Positions 32,831-41,373 of a stretch of DNA of 64,000 bases are shown here, in pieces. Where the stretch lies: positions 14,853,850 to 14,917,849 of the forward strand of contig NC_037254.1 in assembly GCF_000002425.4 (NCBI RefSeq), read 5' to 3'. This stretch comes from Physcomitrium patens. Its lineage: Eukaryota; Streptophyta; Bryopsida; Funariales; Funariaceae. A model generated the notes under the pieces. The model saw only the letters and a program-made list of their open reading frames with translations. It was not told where the DNA came from and ran no database searches. A program made the translations under genes and the position numbers. How positions within the stretch are numbered: the stretch's first letter is position 1; every line of letters starts with the position of its first letter.

Positions 32831-33204
32831 CGATTTCAGTTTTAGAGGAGGGTAATCCGCAACCTCTAAAAATGCCTCAATGCTTTCGAGAAGAGGGGTA
32901 ATCCGCACTCTATCAAAAAGGCAAAGCTCTGAAATCGATGTTAACAGTCTTTTCTACTAGCTATGCTAAACAAAAAGAAGGAATTAATATCAGTCCAAGA
33001 GAGGGTAATCTGCAACCCTTAGAACGCTCAAGTATCTCCAAAGAAAGGGGTAGTCTACTCTCTGCCTCAAAGAACTAAGCTCTGATATTGTGATTGAGAA
33101 AATATCAGTTTAGAGGAAGGTAATCCGCAACCCCTAAAGCGCTAGAATACCTTCAAGAAGAGGGGTAATCCGCTCTCAAACAAGAAGGATTCAGCTCTGA
33201 TATT
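32831..33204 (-). ncRNA. Three structured leader units of copy C
   Basis: Units at 32831-32937, 32986-33089 and 33101-33204 (107, 104 and 104 nt). Each is closed by an inverted repeat: AATATCAG/CTGATATT in two, CGATTTCAG/CTGAAATCG in the third, so both arms changed together. Inside each are two GGTAATCCGC-type cores. In the first unit the first core lies in the loop of a perfect 9-bp stem, TTTTAGAGG/CCTCTAAAA. The second unit's internal stem is weak. Likely packaging, priming or dimerisation structures of the retrotransposon RNA, but this is inference. Confidence 0.7.
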
Positions 33205-33215
33205 AAGATAAAGGT

Positions 33216-33226
33216 AGTCTCGACAA
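33216..33226 (-). promoter_or_regulatory. Self-complementary primer-binding site (copy C)
   Basis: AGTCTCGACAA (plus strand) two bases inside the 5' LTR. It is perfectly complementary over 11 nt to 33354-33364 in that LTR, which starts 32 nt from a TATATATA box. Pairing does not extend at either side. Confidence 0.78.
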
Positions 33227-33228
33227 AC

Positions 33229-33700
33229 TGTCACGGACACAAAATACAGACTTGAAATCTAACAAGAAGTTCAAGAAGAAGTGGCAGAACTAGATTAAAC
33301 AGATGAGTACAAGAACAACACCAGAAAGGTGAGATAGAACTCCAAGAGATGTGTTGTCGAGACTGAAGAACTCTTCAGCCTCGACTCCTATATATACTAC
33401 TGGCCTATGGTTCTAAGGAAGCGCATCAAGAAGCTTCCTAAGAACTATGAAGCTTCTTGAGCAACTACCTAAGAGCTAGAAAGCTTCTCAAGTAACTTCC
33501 TAGAATCTACTAGAATATTCTAAGAATCTTCTAGAGCCTTATAATAGAATCTTTAGGGAATCTTCAAAGAATCTTTATAGAATCTTTAAAGAATATTCTA
33601 AGAGAATATTCAAGGAATCTTTTGGAAGTTTCTAGAGACTTCTTTCTAGAAGGTTCTAGAAACTTGTCTCTAGAAAGGTCTAAGGACTATGTCCCTAACA
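33229..33700 (-). repeat. 5' LTR of copy C, 472 bp
   Basis: TGTCACGG to CCTAACA. TATATATA at 33389-33396, hairpin 33356-33385, inferred transcript start at 33364. Confidence 0.96.
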
Positions 33701-33705
33701 TCTTA
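33701..33705. repeat. Target-site duplication of copy C, right
   Basis: TCTTA, one base different from TCTTG at 27161-27165. The copy B coding sequence continues directly after it. Confidence 0.9.
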
Positions 33706-34586
33706 ATTGTGATCTTGTTGAGTCCTCGATAATCAACACATATTCGTAAAGATGCATCTTTTTTCTTTACGAATAGAATTGGAGCTCCTGCTGGAGATTT
33801 TGAATGGCGTATGAAATTCTTCGCTAAATTCTCGTCAATATATGTCTTGAGTTCAGCCATCTCATCTTGCGATAAACTGTAAATTGGTCCAAATGGTGGC
33901 TGAGTTCCTTCCTTGAGGTCGATTGAACAATCATATGGGCGATGCTCAGGAAGAATATCTGCATTCTTTTTCTCAAAAATGTCTTGATACTCCTCATATT
34001 GACTTGGAATGCCACTTGAAGTCTTTATGTTTTCAGAAATAGGTGCAGCATAAATAGCAAAAGTTGATCCTTCTTTTGCTGCGTGTATAAATACTTTTGC
34101 ACCTATCAATACGGGTTTTACTATACTAGACTTATAATTTTTTACTTGGTTGGTAGAACTATTAATAACGCTCTGGAAAAAGTCAAGTTTACGCGAATTC
34201 CAATCTATTCGAGGGTTATATTTTTCTAGCCAGGATAAACCTAAAATAACTGGATTGGACGGGGATTTAATTATGTTAAAAGCTATGTAGCTATCATGAC
34301 CATCTATTGTTACTTTTATAGGATGAGTTTTATGAGTGACATCTCCAGAAGACAATGGACGACCATCTATGACTTCTACATGTACTGGTTTAGGTTTCTG
34401 TACAAAAGGTATTTTACGACTTTTAACAAATTGTTCATCTAAAAAACATGCTGAGGCTCCCGAATCTAATAAAACAGAGGCTTTGTAATTCTTAGGTCCT
34501 AAATATAAGTCTATTATAAAACAAGAAGAGGGTTGTGAGGAGAGGATAGGACCTTCATTAGGAATTGTACAAGGTTCCAGCTGCAT
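33706..34586 (-). pseudogene. pol: gypsy pol 5' part of copy B: protease and RT N-terminus
   Basis: Open frame from ATG 34586. Protease motif [15 protein letters not shown] near residue 40, the linker, then RT with [12 protein letters not shown] cut by copy C. This copy has an ATG at the start of pol that copies A and C lack (GTG there), so that ATG is probably accidental. The frame is -1 relative to gag, whose stop is at 34592. Confidence 0.9.
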
Positions 34587-34591
34587 GGTCC

Positions 34592-35596
34592 CTATTGTAG
34601 CTGGACGAATCCGTTTTCCGACATGTTGTTTTCTTTGACCGTCGTACCCCTCATTTTATAGTTGCGTCGTTTCTTTGGACAATGTTGAGCAGTGTGCTTA
34701 GGTTCTCTGCAATATAAACATAATCCTTCTTGACGACGACGAATCTTTTCTTGCTCAGTTAGGGGTTTAAAACGTACCGCGTCAATTTGCATGTCTTCTA
34801 CTTCCGAATGTACGTTTGGCAAAGATGTTGATGTTGCCATTGAGTAATAACGTTGAGGTTTCCGTGAATGATTTTCGGATCGAAATTTGAAAAGTCGATT
34901 ATCACATTTTACCGCAAAATCGATTGCTTGACTCAAAGTTTGAGGATCAGGTAAGTTGAGCATCAATTTCTTTACTTTGTATTGCAATCCATAAAGAAAT
35001 TGACTGATGAGTGCAGCCTCATCCCACTTGATGTCAATTGCAAGTTGTCAAAATTGTGAAGCATATACTGTTACTGAGCGATTTCCTTGTCGCAGAATTC
35101 GGATCTTATTTGTTGCAATACGAGTTGCATCGTGTTCACCATACATAGATCGAAACTCCGCCAAAAAAGCTTCCAAATTGTCCAATATTGGATTTCGTTG
35201 TTCAAGAAAAGACAAAAACCACGATAATGCAAAACCAGAAAGTAGAGTGCCAATAAATCTGACTTGTGATCCTAAAGTTGGATAGCTTTGCGGTTGAAGT
35301 TCAATTGCCAATTGTACTTGATTGATGAACCCTCGAAACTTTGATCTCGTACCATCAAATTTCTCGGGTAAGGCAATTCTTGGTTCTCTAGTGCTTATAG
35401 GGTGTTGTACAATTGGGGAAGGAACGTGATTTGTTGTAGATATTGAAGCAGCTCCGATCATCTCTATATCCCCACTTTTTGCTATTCTTGTTCTTTCCTG
35501 TGTTGGTGAATTGAGTTGATGCATCGCAAGCATTAACTCCCTCATTTGCTCTTGCATTTGTGCCATTGCACTCTTCATTTCAACAAGCTCTGCCAT
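34592..35596 (-). pseudogene. gag: gypsy gag of copy B, one stop
   Basis: From ATG 35596 (MAELVEMKSAMAQMQEQ), with the capsid region (PEKFDGTRSKFRGFINQVQL, FIGTLLSG) and a zinc knuckle CLYCREPKHTAQHC. One TGA near 35048 replaces the CGA seen in copy A. It ends in CAA TAG at 34592. Confidence 0.9.
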
Positions 35597-35681
35597 AATG
35601 ACACTAAGAAGAAAAATTTGTTTGATACTGCTCAAGACAAAAGAAAAGAAAGACTTGATAACAAAGAAGATACTAAGAACA

Positions 35682-35786
35682 ATATCAGTTTAGAAGTGGG
35701 TAATCTGCACACTTCTAATACGCTTATGTCTTGTTAAGAGAAATGGGTAATCCATTCTTACTCAAGAAAAACAAAACTCTGATATT
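35682..35786 (-). ncRNA. Structured leader element, one unit (copy B)
   Basis: Closing stem AATATCAG (35682-35689) and CTGATATT (35779-35786), perfect and extendable by one pair. Inner stem TTAGAAGTG/CACTTCTAA (35691-35699, 35710-35718), a perfect 9 bp with a GGTAATCTG core in the loop. A second inner stem AATGG/CCATT encloses GTAAT. Same architecture as in copy C with different stem sequences. Confidence 0.7.
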
Positions 35787-35794
35787 GTAAGTGT

Positions 35795-35805
35795 ACTCTT
35801 ATCAA
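35795..35805 (-). promoter_or_regulatory. Self-complementary primer-binding site (copy B)
   Basis: ACTCTTATCAA (plus), two bases inside the LTR. It pairs with 35974-35984 over 11 nt; the one difference from copy A becomes a G-U wobble in RNA. Confidence 0.72.
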
Positions 35806-35807
35806 TC

Positions 35808-36359
35808 TATCAAGGACAAAGACTCGATGAGGGAAATTATACACAAAAAGGCTATCTCGATATAATAAGTCAAAATATAAACAAGTAGGTATATTAAAAG
35901 GAAACTGGAATGGCTATTGCCACAAGACAAGAAACTAAAGACTCTTGAACCTGGACTAGAAGCAAGAAAGGAGTTGACAAGAGTGAAGAAGCCTTCACTC
36001 TTGTCTCTATATATACTATCTAACTAGGGGCTACGTGGCGACGTTCTATAGGACCTCCAATATGTGTTGACTTTGTAGGACACATGCCTTGACTTACAAG
36101 GCAAGTTTTTCTACGTGTGGGCCACATAGTTAGCTTGATCTTCAAGCTAACAACATGTGTGGCACATGGCCAATTTGTTGACCACGTTTCTAATCCAAAA
36201 AGTCAATTAAAGACACCTATGAAGTCAAAGCAACGTCTAGGAAGTTTCTAGGAAGCTTTTATATTAAATATTATAGAATTAACTTACTTTTATTTATTTT
36301 TACTTACTTCTACCTATTTCTATATGTAATTATTAGCTTACATGATTATGGCCGTGACA
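35808..36359 (-). repeat. 5' LTR of gypsy copy B, 552 bp
   Basis: TATCAAGG to CCGTGACA; the first G has mutated to A. TATATATA 36008-36015, perfect hairpin 35976-36005, inferred transcript start 35984. Confidence 0.95.
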
Positions 36360-37690
36360 CTTAATTATAAAGAAACTTTTGTTCTTGTAGTGAAATGGAG
36401 CACTATACAAATATTTTTAGATATTTTTGTATAAAACAAATCGCAAGTATATCATATGGATGTAAAAACTGTATTTCTTCTTAGAGAACTCAAAGAAAAA
36501 GTCTATATTATACAACCTCAAGGCTTTATAGTAGAAGAACAAGAATACTTAGTATTTTGATTAGACAAAGCTCTTTATAGGCTAAAACAAGCACCAAAAA
36601 AATGGTACAACAAAATTGACTCCTTTCTTAAAAATCAAGACTTTACACAAAAAAAAAAAAAAAAAAAAAAAAAAAAGATTATATCCTTATATCATTCACC
36701 ATTATGAAAAAAATTCTACTTCTAGTCTTCTATGTAGATAATCTTTTATTCATAGGAAATTATATTAATTGGATTACTTGGTATACATTACAACTTGAAT
36801 CAAAATTTGAGATGTTAGTACTAAAAAAATGATATGATAATCTATTTCAAGGCTGAAATAATCAAAGTACGACAAGGACTGTTCATGATACAACAAAATT
36901 ATGCATTACAAGTAATTTGCTACTTCAACCTTGAAGGATGTCAATTTGTTTCTACTCCTATGGTTGAAAGACTTAAACTTACAATTGGTATGAATGAAGA
37001 CACTGTTGATTCAATCTACTACCATTCTATAGTAGATAAACTTATATAATTAGGTCACTTTTGACCTAATGTTTCATATTCTATTGGAATTATTAATTGT
37101 TTTATGATGAAACCACAAGTTTCACATCAAATAACAACAAAAAGAATTCAAAGATATATTATAAGAACATTGAATTATAAAATACTCTACTACACAAATT
37201 CACCAATAAGACTATCAACTATATAGACACGGATTTGGCAGAAGATTGAACTGATGGTTAATCAATAATAGGTTTTGTTTTCAAATTAGGAGCTTGTCCA
37301 ATCACTTGGCTTTCAAAGAAACAAATTATAGTTGCTTTGTCTTCATCAGAAGCAAAATACATGGACTTGTCTATAGCATCCAAAGAATAAGCATGGGTGA
37401 ATAAACTCTCATGTGATTTTGTACTAAAAATTTTAAAACCAATTCCAATATTTTGTAACAATGAAGGGAGTATCAAAATAGCAATAAATATAGATATCAA
37501 TCCATCTACAAAACATATAGGTACACATCATCTTTTTATAAGAGAAAAATATAAAATAATGAAATAAAATTAAATCATGTGCCTTCTTTAGAACAAGTAG
37601 CTAACATCTTCACTAAACCATTAGGATATGGCCTATTCAAAAAATTCAAATCAAGATTGAACATTATCCCTATTGAAGAAGCATAATCTT
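36360..37690 (+). pseudogene. Decayed copia RT and RNase H, 3' part
   Basis: Continues the copia pol after copy B. Readable in pieces: MDVKTVFL (near 36455), PQGFIVEEQEYL, LYRLKQAPKKWY, FYVDNLLF (decayed catalytic region near 36730), and RNase H parts GACPITWLSKKQ and VALSSSEAKYM (37285-37365), ending near ANIFTKPLGYG (37595-37640). A poly-A run at 36650-36676 and many stops break it. Confidence 0.85.
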
Positions 37691-37766
37691 AACTACATTA
37701 TTAACATCTCTTTTAAATTCAGCTATCCACTTCTTTCAAGCTTGAGACACAATTCTTTGGAATTGG

Positions 37767-37853
37767 AGAAGACATAATACTTGGTCACCAATTGTAGAAG
37801 ACATAATACTCGGTCACCAATTGTAGAAGACATAATACTTGGTCACCAATTGT
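37767..37853 (+). repeat. Three tandem 29-bp repeats
   Basis: Units begin at 37767, 37796 and 37825 (AGAAGACATAATACTTGGTC and nine more bases) and differ at a single T/C. They lie in the non-coding 3' part of the copia, before its 3' LTR. Confidence 0.9.
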
Positions 37854-38310
37854 AGAACTACAAATTAATTTTGGGACTATCACTTTATGTAGAAGAGTCT
37901 CTAAAATTCAGTACAAACATGGGACAAAACTTGGAAGTGCCGATAATTGCACCAAATTGTTATCCAAAGTGCACCTTCTTTGTGATGAATATACCAAGAT
38001 TCTGCAATTATCAAGACCATCTTTGCTAAGCTCCTGAAAACAAATTGATGCAGATTGCTCAAGCCCAGTAACCTCTCAAAACTCAAGAAATTCATCATCA
38101 TTAATCCTCACAAAACAAACACTATGGAAAAAGAAACTCATGAGTAATAAAATATATGTGCATATAAATTGTCAAAGATGAATCACTATTATTATCTGCA
38201 AGAAGCTACCAGTTTTTAGAACTAAGGCTCTTAGAGTAATTGTAGTTCTTTTTGCAAAATCTTTTCGTAGATGATCTGGTAGTGAGGGAGGGTGTGGGAA
38301 CATCCATCCC

Positions 38311-38479
38311 TACTTATCATCTACTCTAGATGATCATGATATGGACGAATTGAGATCCGGACTTAGTGCCGAACTCTCAGGAACTAAACTCGTACTTAAG
38401 ACTGCGAGCTTACAATTGCAGAATGTAAGTAAGTTCAATATTTGGTCATGCTGAAATCTCTGTTTTATTCTTTTTCTCA
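38311..38479 (+). repeat. 3' LTR of the copia element, about 169 bp
   Basis: Matches 19646-19811. A purine-rich GAGGGAGGG just upstream (38284-38292) may be the polypurine tract. The copy has lost its TG start. Confidence 0.75.
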
Positions 38480-40538
38480 AAACAATGCCACACGTGGTGG
38501 TTGGCGAATTTGTAAACGAGTATAGCAACAGTGACTTTGCATATTGGTGGAAAACGATCGATGTTTCGGTGTTTGTAGCGGTGATAAACTCTCTGGAGAA
38601 AACTATGTTGAAAGCCATTTGCATATTTAGGTTCTTTTTATTGTACATAAAGGAAGTGCGATATTCCACTCACTTTGTAAAATTTCCATGGTCGTCTTTT
38701 TTGAGGTTATCCTCACTTTGTATTTTGATCTGCTTGTTATTTCCCCCTTCCTCGTCTTCATTCTTCAAAGGGAACGCCTTAAACCTGTTTTGTTTTCCTC
38801 GCACTAACACTCCATTTGCTGTCAGTCTCATGCAAATGATGCTTGCTACTTGCACGAAGATGTATAGCTAAGAGCAGTGCATGGGTGTACAAGACGGCAT
38901 CACATTGTAGGTTCATACAGTTAGGAGGATAATTTTTTTTAAAAGAAAAGAAAAGAGAAAATCTTTTTAGAAAAACACTTAGCAATTTGTAGAGAAGTAC
39001 ATGAAATTTCCACAGTTGAAAGCAATAATCAATTTTTCGAAATAGACAACTAGTGAAGTGAAGTGTAGATGCTCCCTAACTACTGGCCCATCCATTATTG
39101 TTCATTACAAAAATGTTAGCATTTTAGTTTGCCTTTCCAACCAACAATTCTCTCCAACAAGATCCAATCTTATGGACTAGATAAAAATTTACACCAGCAA
39201 AAACCTGGTCACATCTTATTCAAATGTTCACTCCCTGTTTTTGTTTTTGTTTTTTTTGTTTTTTTGTTTTTTTTTGTTTTTTCCCCTCTTAGGTCTGACG
39301 TGAGAATCATATATTTGTGAATGAATATGCACATAGTGTTACATACAGTGTCAACACTCTCAGTGCCAGACAGGATGTTGTGAATTTCTCCATTGTGCTT
39401 GAATACATCAGTCATTAGGCCGCTTCTGCGAATTCATAATCCAACGTCGCCAACACAGAGCAAGGGCTCTCAATAAAACTCCCTGCAACTACCGCTTCCT
39501 TCGAATTCGGGACCACATCACTCTGAATCTGTTTCCATTGTAACGTTGCCATTTTTCCATTCAGTCCGTCGCGCCAATGTATGGAGTAGAGAATGAAACA
39601 CTGGATTGCGCGATGAATATTGTGTGCATATACTACATGTGTGGGAAGAGTGAGGTGAGAGGAGTGGCAAATGCTGCGTTGTTAGTCCTGATGAAACCTG
39701 AGTCTGGTTCTCATGCAAGTTCCCAGTTCCCACCCCAAATTTCCGCTTCTAATTTGTCGTGCTTCCGAGTTATTTTCCGCATTCGGACAGATTTGTTTGT
39801 GTTAAGGAATTTGTACCAGTAATTAATGACAGAATCGATAAATATTCCACTATGCCGTCGAAATGTTGTAATGTTGCACTATCCGGCAAGTACGTTCTAT
39901 TCCAAGGCGTCGATCTTCTCCGCCTCGTAGAATGATTGTGCCGTAGATTACGGTAGGTGCTCGGAATCGCAGTGGTGCACCGCAGACGATCACATTTGTG
40001 CGAGGATCTCTGAGGTGTCCGTCGTTCAAGGGACGTGCACAAGTAGCTGGAAACCTAGGTTGATGTCTCGAGTTTACGTGAGTACAATTTCTTAGGGTTT
40101 TGATTGTTTCGTGCACCGTGGTTGGGAATTGTTGAATCGCATCTCCTTAGACATTTTTCGTGCTAGTAAGGCGTCGTGGGGCCACGCAATAGAGATTTGG
40201 CATGAACATGAGTGGGTGCCGTCCACTGACGCGCATAGTCCATGCAGTTTCCACGAGATGACAATCTTCCAGTGGGAGGGCAGGAATTGTGCAAAACAGG
40301 TATTCACTTTGTTGTACCAGTATATTGTTCTCAGAATTGTCAAGTTTCATTACCTTTTGCTGTAGAGTTGAGAACGATTAGGAGATTGGGTAAGAGGGGA
40401 GATGGAGTTGCACAAGTGAGCGATCGTTGGTGAGTATGTAGTGGAGTCCCTTTGAGGTGCACGATCTATTTAAACCTTGGTTTTTCTGAGCGAGGAGGTG
40501 GTGTTTCCTATCTCCCAGTCTAGTCACCTTCGCTGCGC

Positions 40539-40585
<47 letters not shown>

Positions 40586-41373
40586 CTTCTTAGACTATTG
40601 TTATTATTATTAAAGTATCTAAGATGGGCATAATCATCTTATTCGTGTGCGACTTTCAACCTTTCTTTGTAAACACCTATGTGCATTCCTTGAGCCCACG
40701 AGTTGATCATCGCAAGCAGACGTAGGGTCTCTGGCCATTTTATCATCCAAGTTTTAGAGTTTTCAAACTGCTGAGAGAGGTGCGGAATTTTACTATTGGT
40801 TTTTATCATACATGAATTTGCATACTTAGGCTTCAAAGCTCTCTTACGTTGAAATGTCTCCAACCATTCAGTTAGAATTTCAAGGAATCCTGGTTGTTGT
40901 TTCTACTGTCTAGGGTTGAGGATTTTTGGGGAACCAAGATCTTCAAGGTTCTGAAAAAGTAACTCACGATGGTTAGTTTGACGATAAACTGCAAAAGATT
41001 GTGTTGTGCTCCGGATCTGTCAGTGTGTAGATGTAGTTGGTGCGGGTTGAACATGAGGGAGGCCTTGAATTGGACGTTTGTGCCGGATTTGCATTTGTGG
41101 GTTTGTGTTCTACGCAATAGGGGGTGCTAATATTTTCTCAGAAGAGTGTGTGACTGATTGGCAATGTTGCCATGGTTGCAGCAGGTGAATTATGTGTTGG
41201 AATGTTGTTGAAGGGTAGATTAACGCCTGAAACTATCCCAAAAATTAAAATGAAAAGAAGAATTCGAAGAGAAATGTAGTCAAGAAACAACCTCTTGGAC
41301 ATCTGTTAATTGTCGTGCGCGTAATTTCAAAATTGGTGTTTGAAGTGGATCAGGAATTAGTGATGAAGGTTGC
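38480..41373. other. Intergenic; includes a (CT)20 tract
   Basis: ORFs of 60-128 codons on both strands show no recognisable domain and most overlap each other. (CT)n at 40543-40582 and a GTTTTT-rich tract at about 39234-39284. The 5' UTR and promoter of the next gene are probably in the last kilobase. Confidence 0.45.

Larger units (their letters stand above)
27166..33700 (-). mobile_element. Ty3/gypsy chromovirus, second family, copy C (complete, nested)
   Basis: Minus strand, inserted in the RT gene of copy B. LTRs 33229-33700 (5') and 27166-27637 (3') are both 472 bp and differ at about 12 positions by hand count. Order: LTR, PBS, three leader units, gag, protease-RT-RNase H-integrase-chromodomain, accessory ORF, PPT, LTR. 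Related to A/B in pol but with a different LTR and gag N-terminus. Stops occur in gag, near the protease and in integrase. Confidence 0.96.
23447..36359 (-). mobile_element. Ty3/gypsy chromovirus, copy B (complete, split by copy C)
   Basis: Minus strand. LTRs 35808-36359 (5') and 23447-23998 (3') are both 552 bp and differ at about 7 positions by hand count. Flanking 5-bp duplications are CTTGA (23442-23446) and CTTAA (36360-36364). Order: LTR, PBS, leader, gag, pol (interrupted by copy C at 27166-33700), accessory ORF, PPT, LTR. A stop in gag, a frameshift between RT and RNase H, and a stop in the chromodomain make it non-autonomous. Confidence 0.95.
19646..38479 (+). mobile_element. Old Ty1/copia element, interrupted by nested gypsy elements
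   Basis: Plus-strand copia with short LTRs (19646-19811 and 38311-38479), a tRNA-type PBS, gag, and a pol split at 23446/36360 by gypsy copy B. Taking out copy B with one target duplication brings the RT frame back into register across the junction, which confirms both boundaries. The coding region is heavily decayed, so it is older than the gypsy insertions. I could not find a target duplication. Confidence 0.88.

Noticed and set aside
33194-33228. Reading AATATCAGAGC as the tRNA-iMet primer-binding site of the gypsy elements
   Set aside because: It lacks the TGG that pairs with the tRNA CCA end and lies about 25 nt from the LTR. The 11-nt self-complementary site sits at the right place instead.
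34584-34586. ATG at the start of pol in copy B as the true pol start
   Set aside because: Copies A and C have GTG there, so it is not conserved.
37767-37853. CRISPR-like array
   Set aside because: Repeats are directly adjacent without spacers, and the DNA is a plant nuclear genome.
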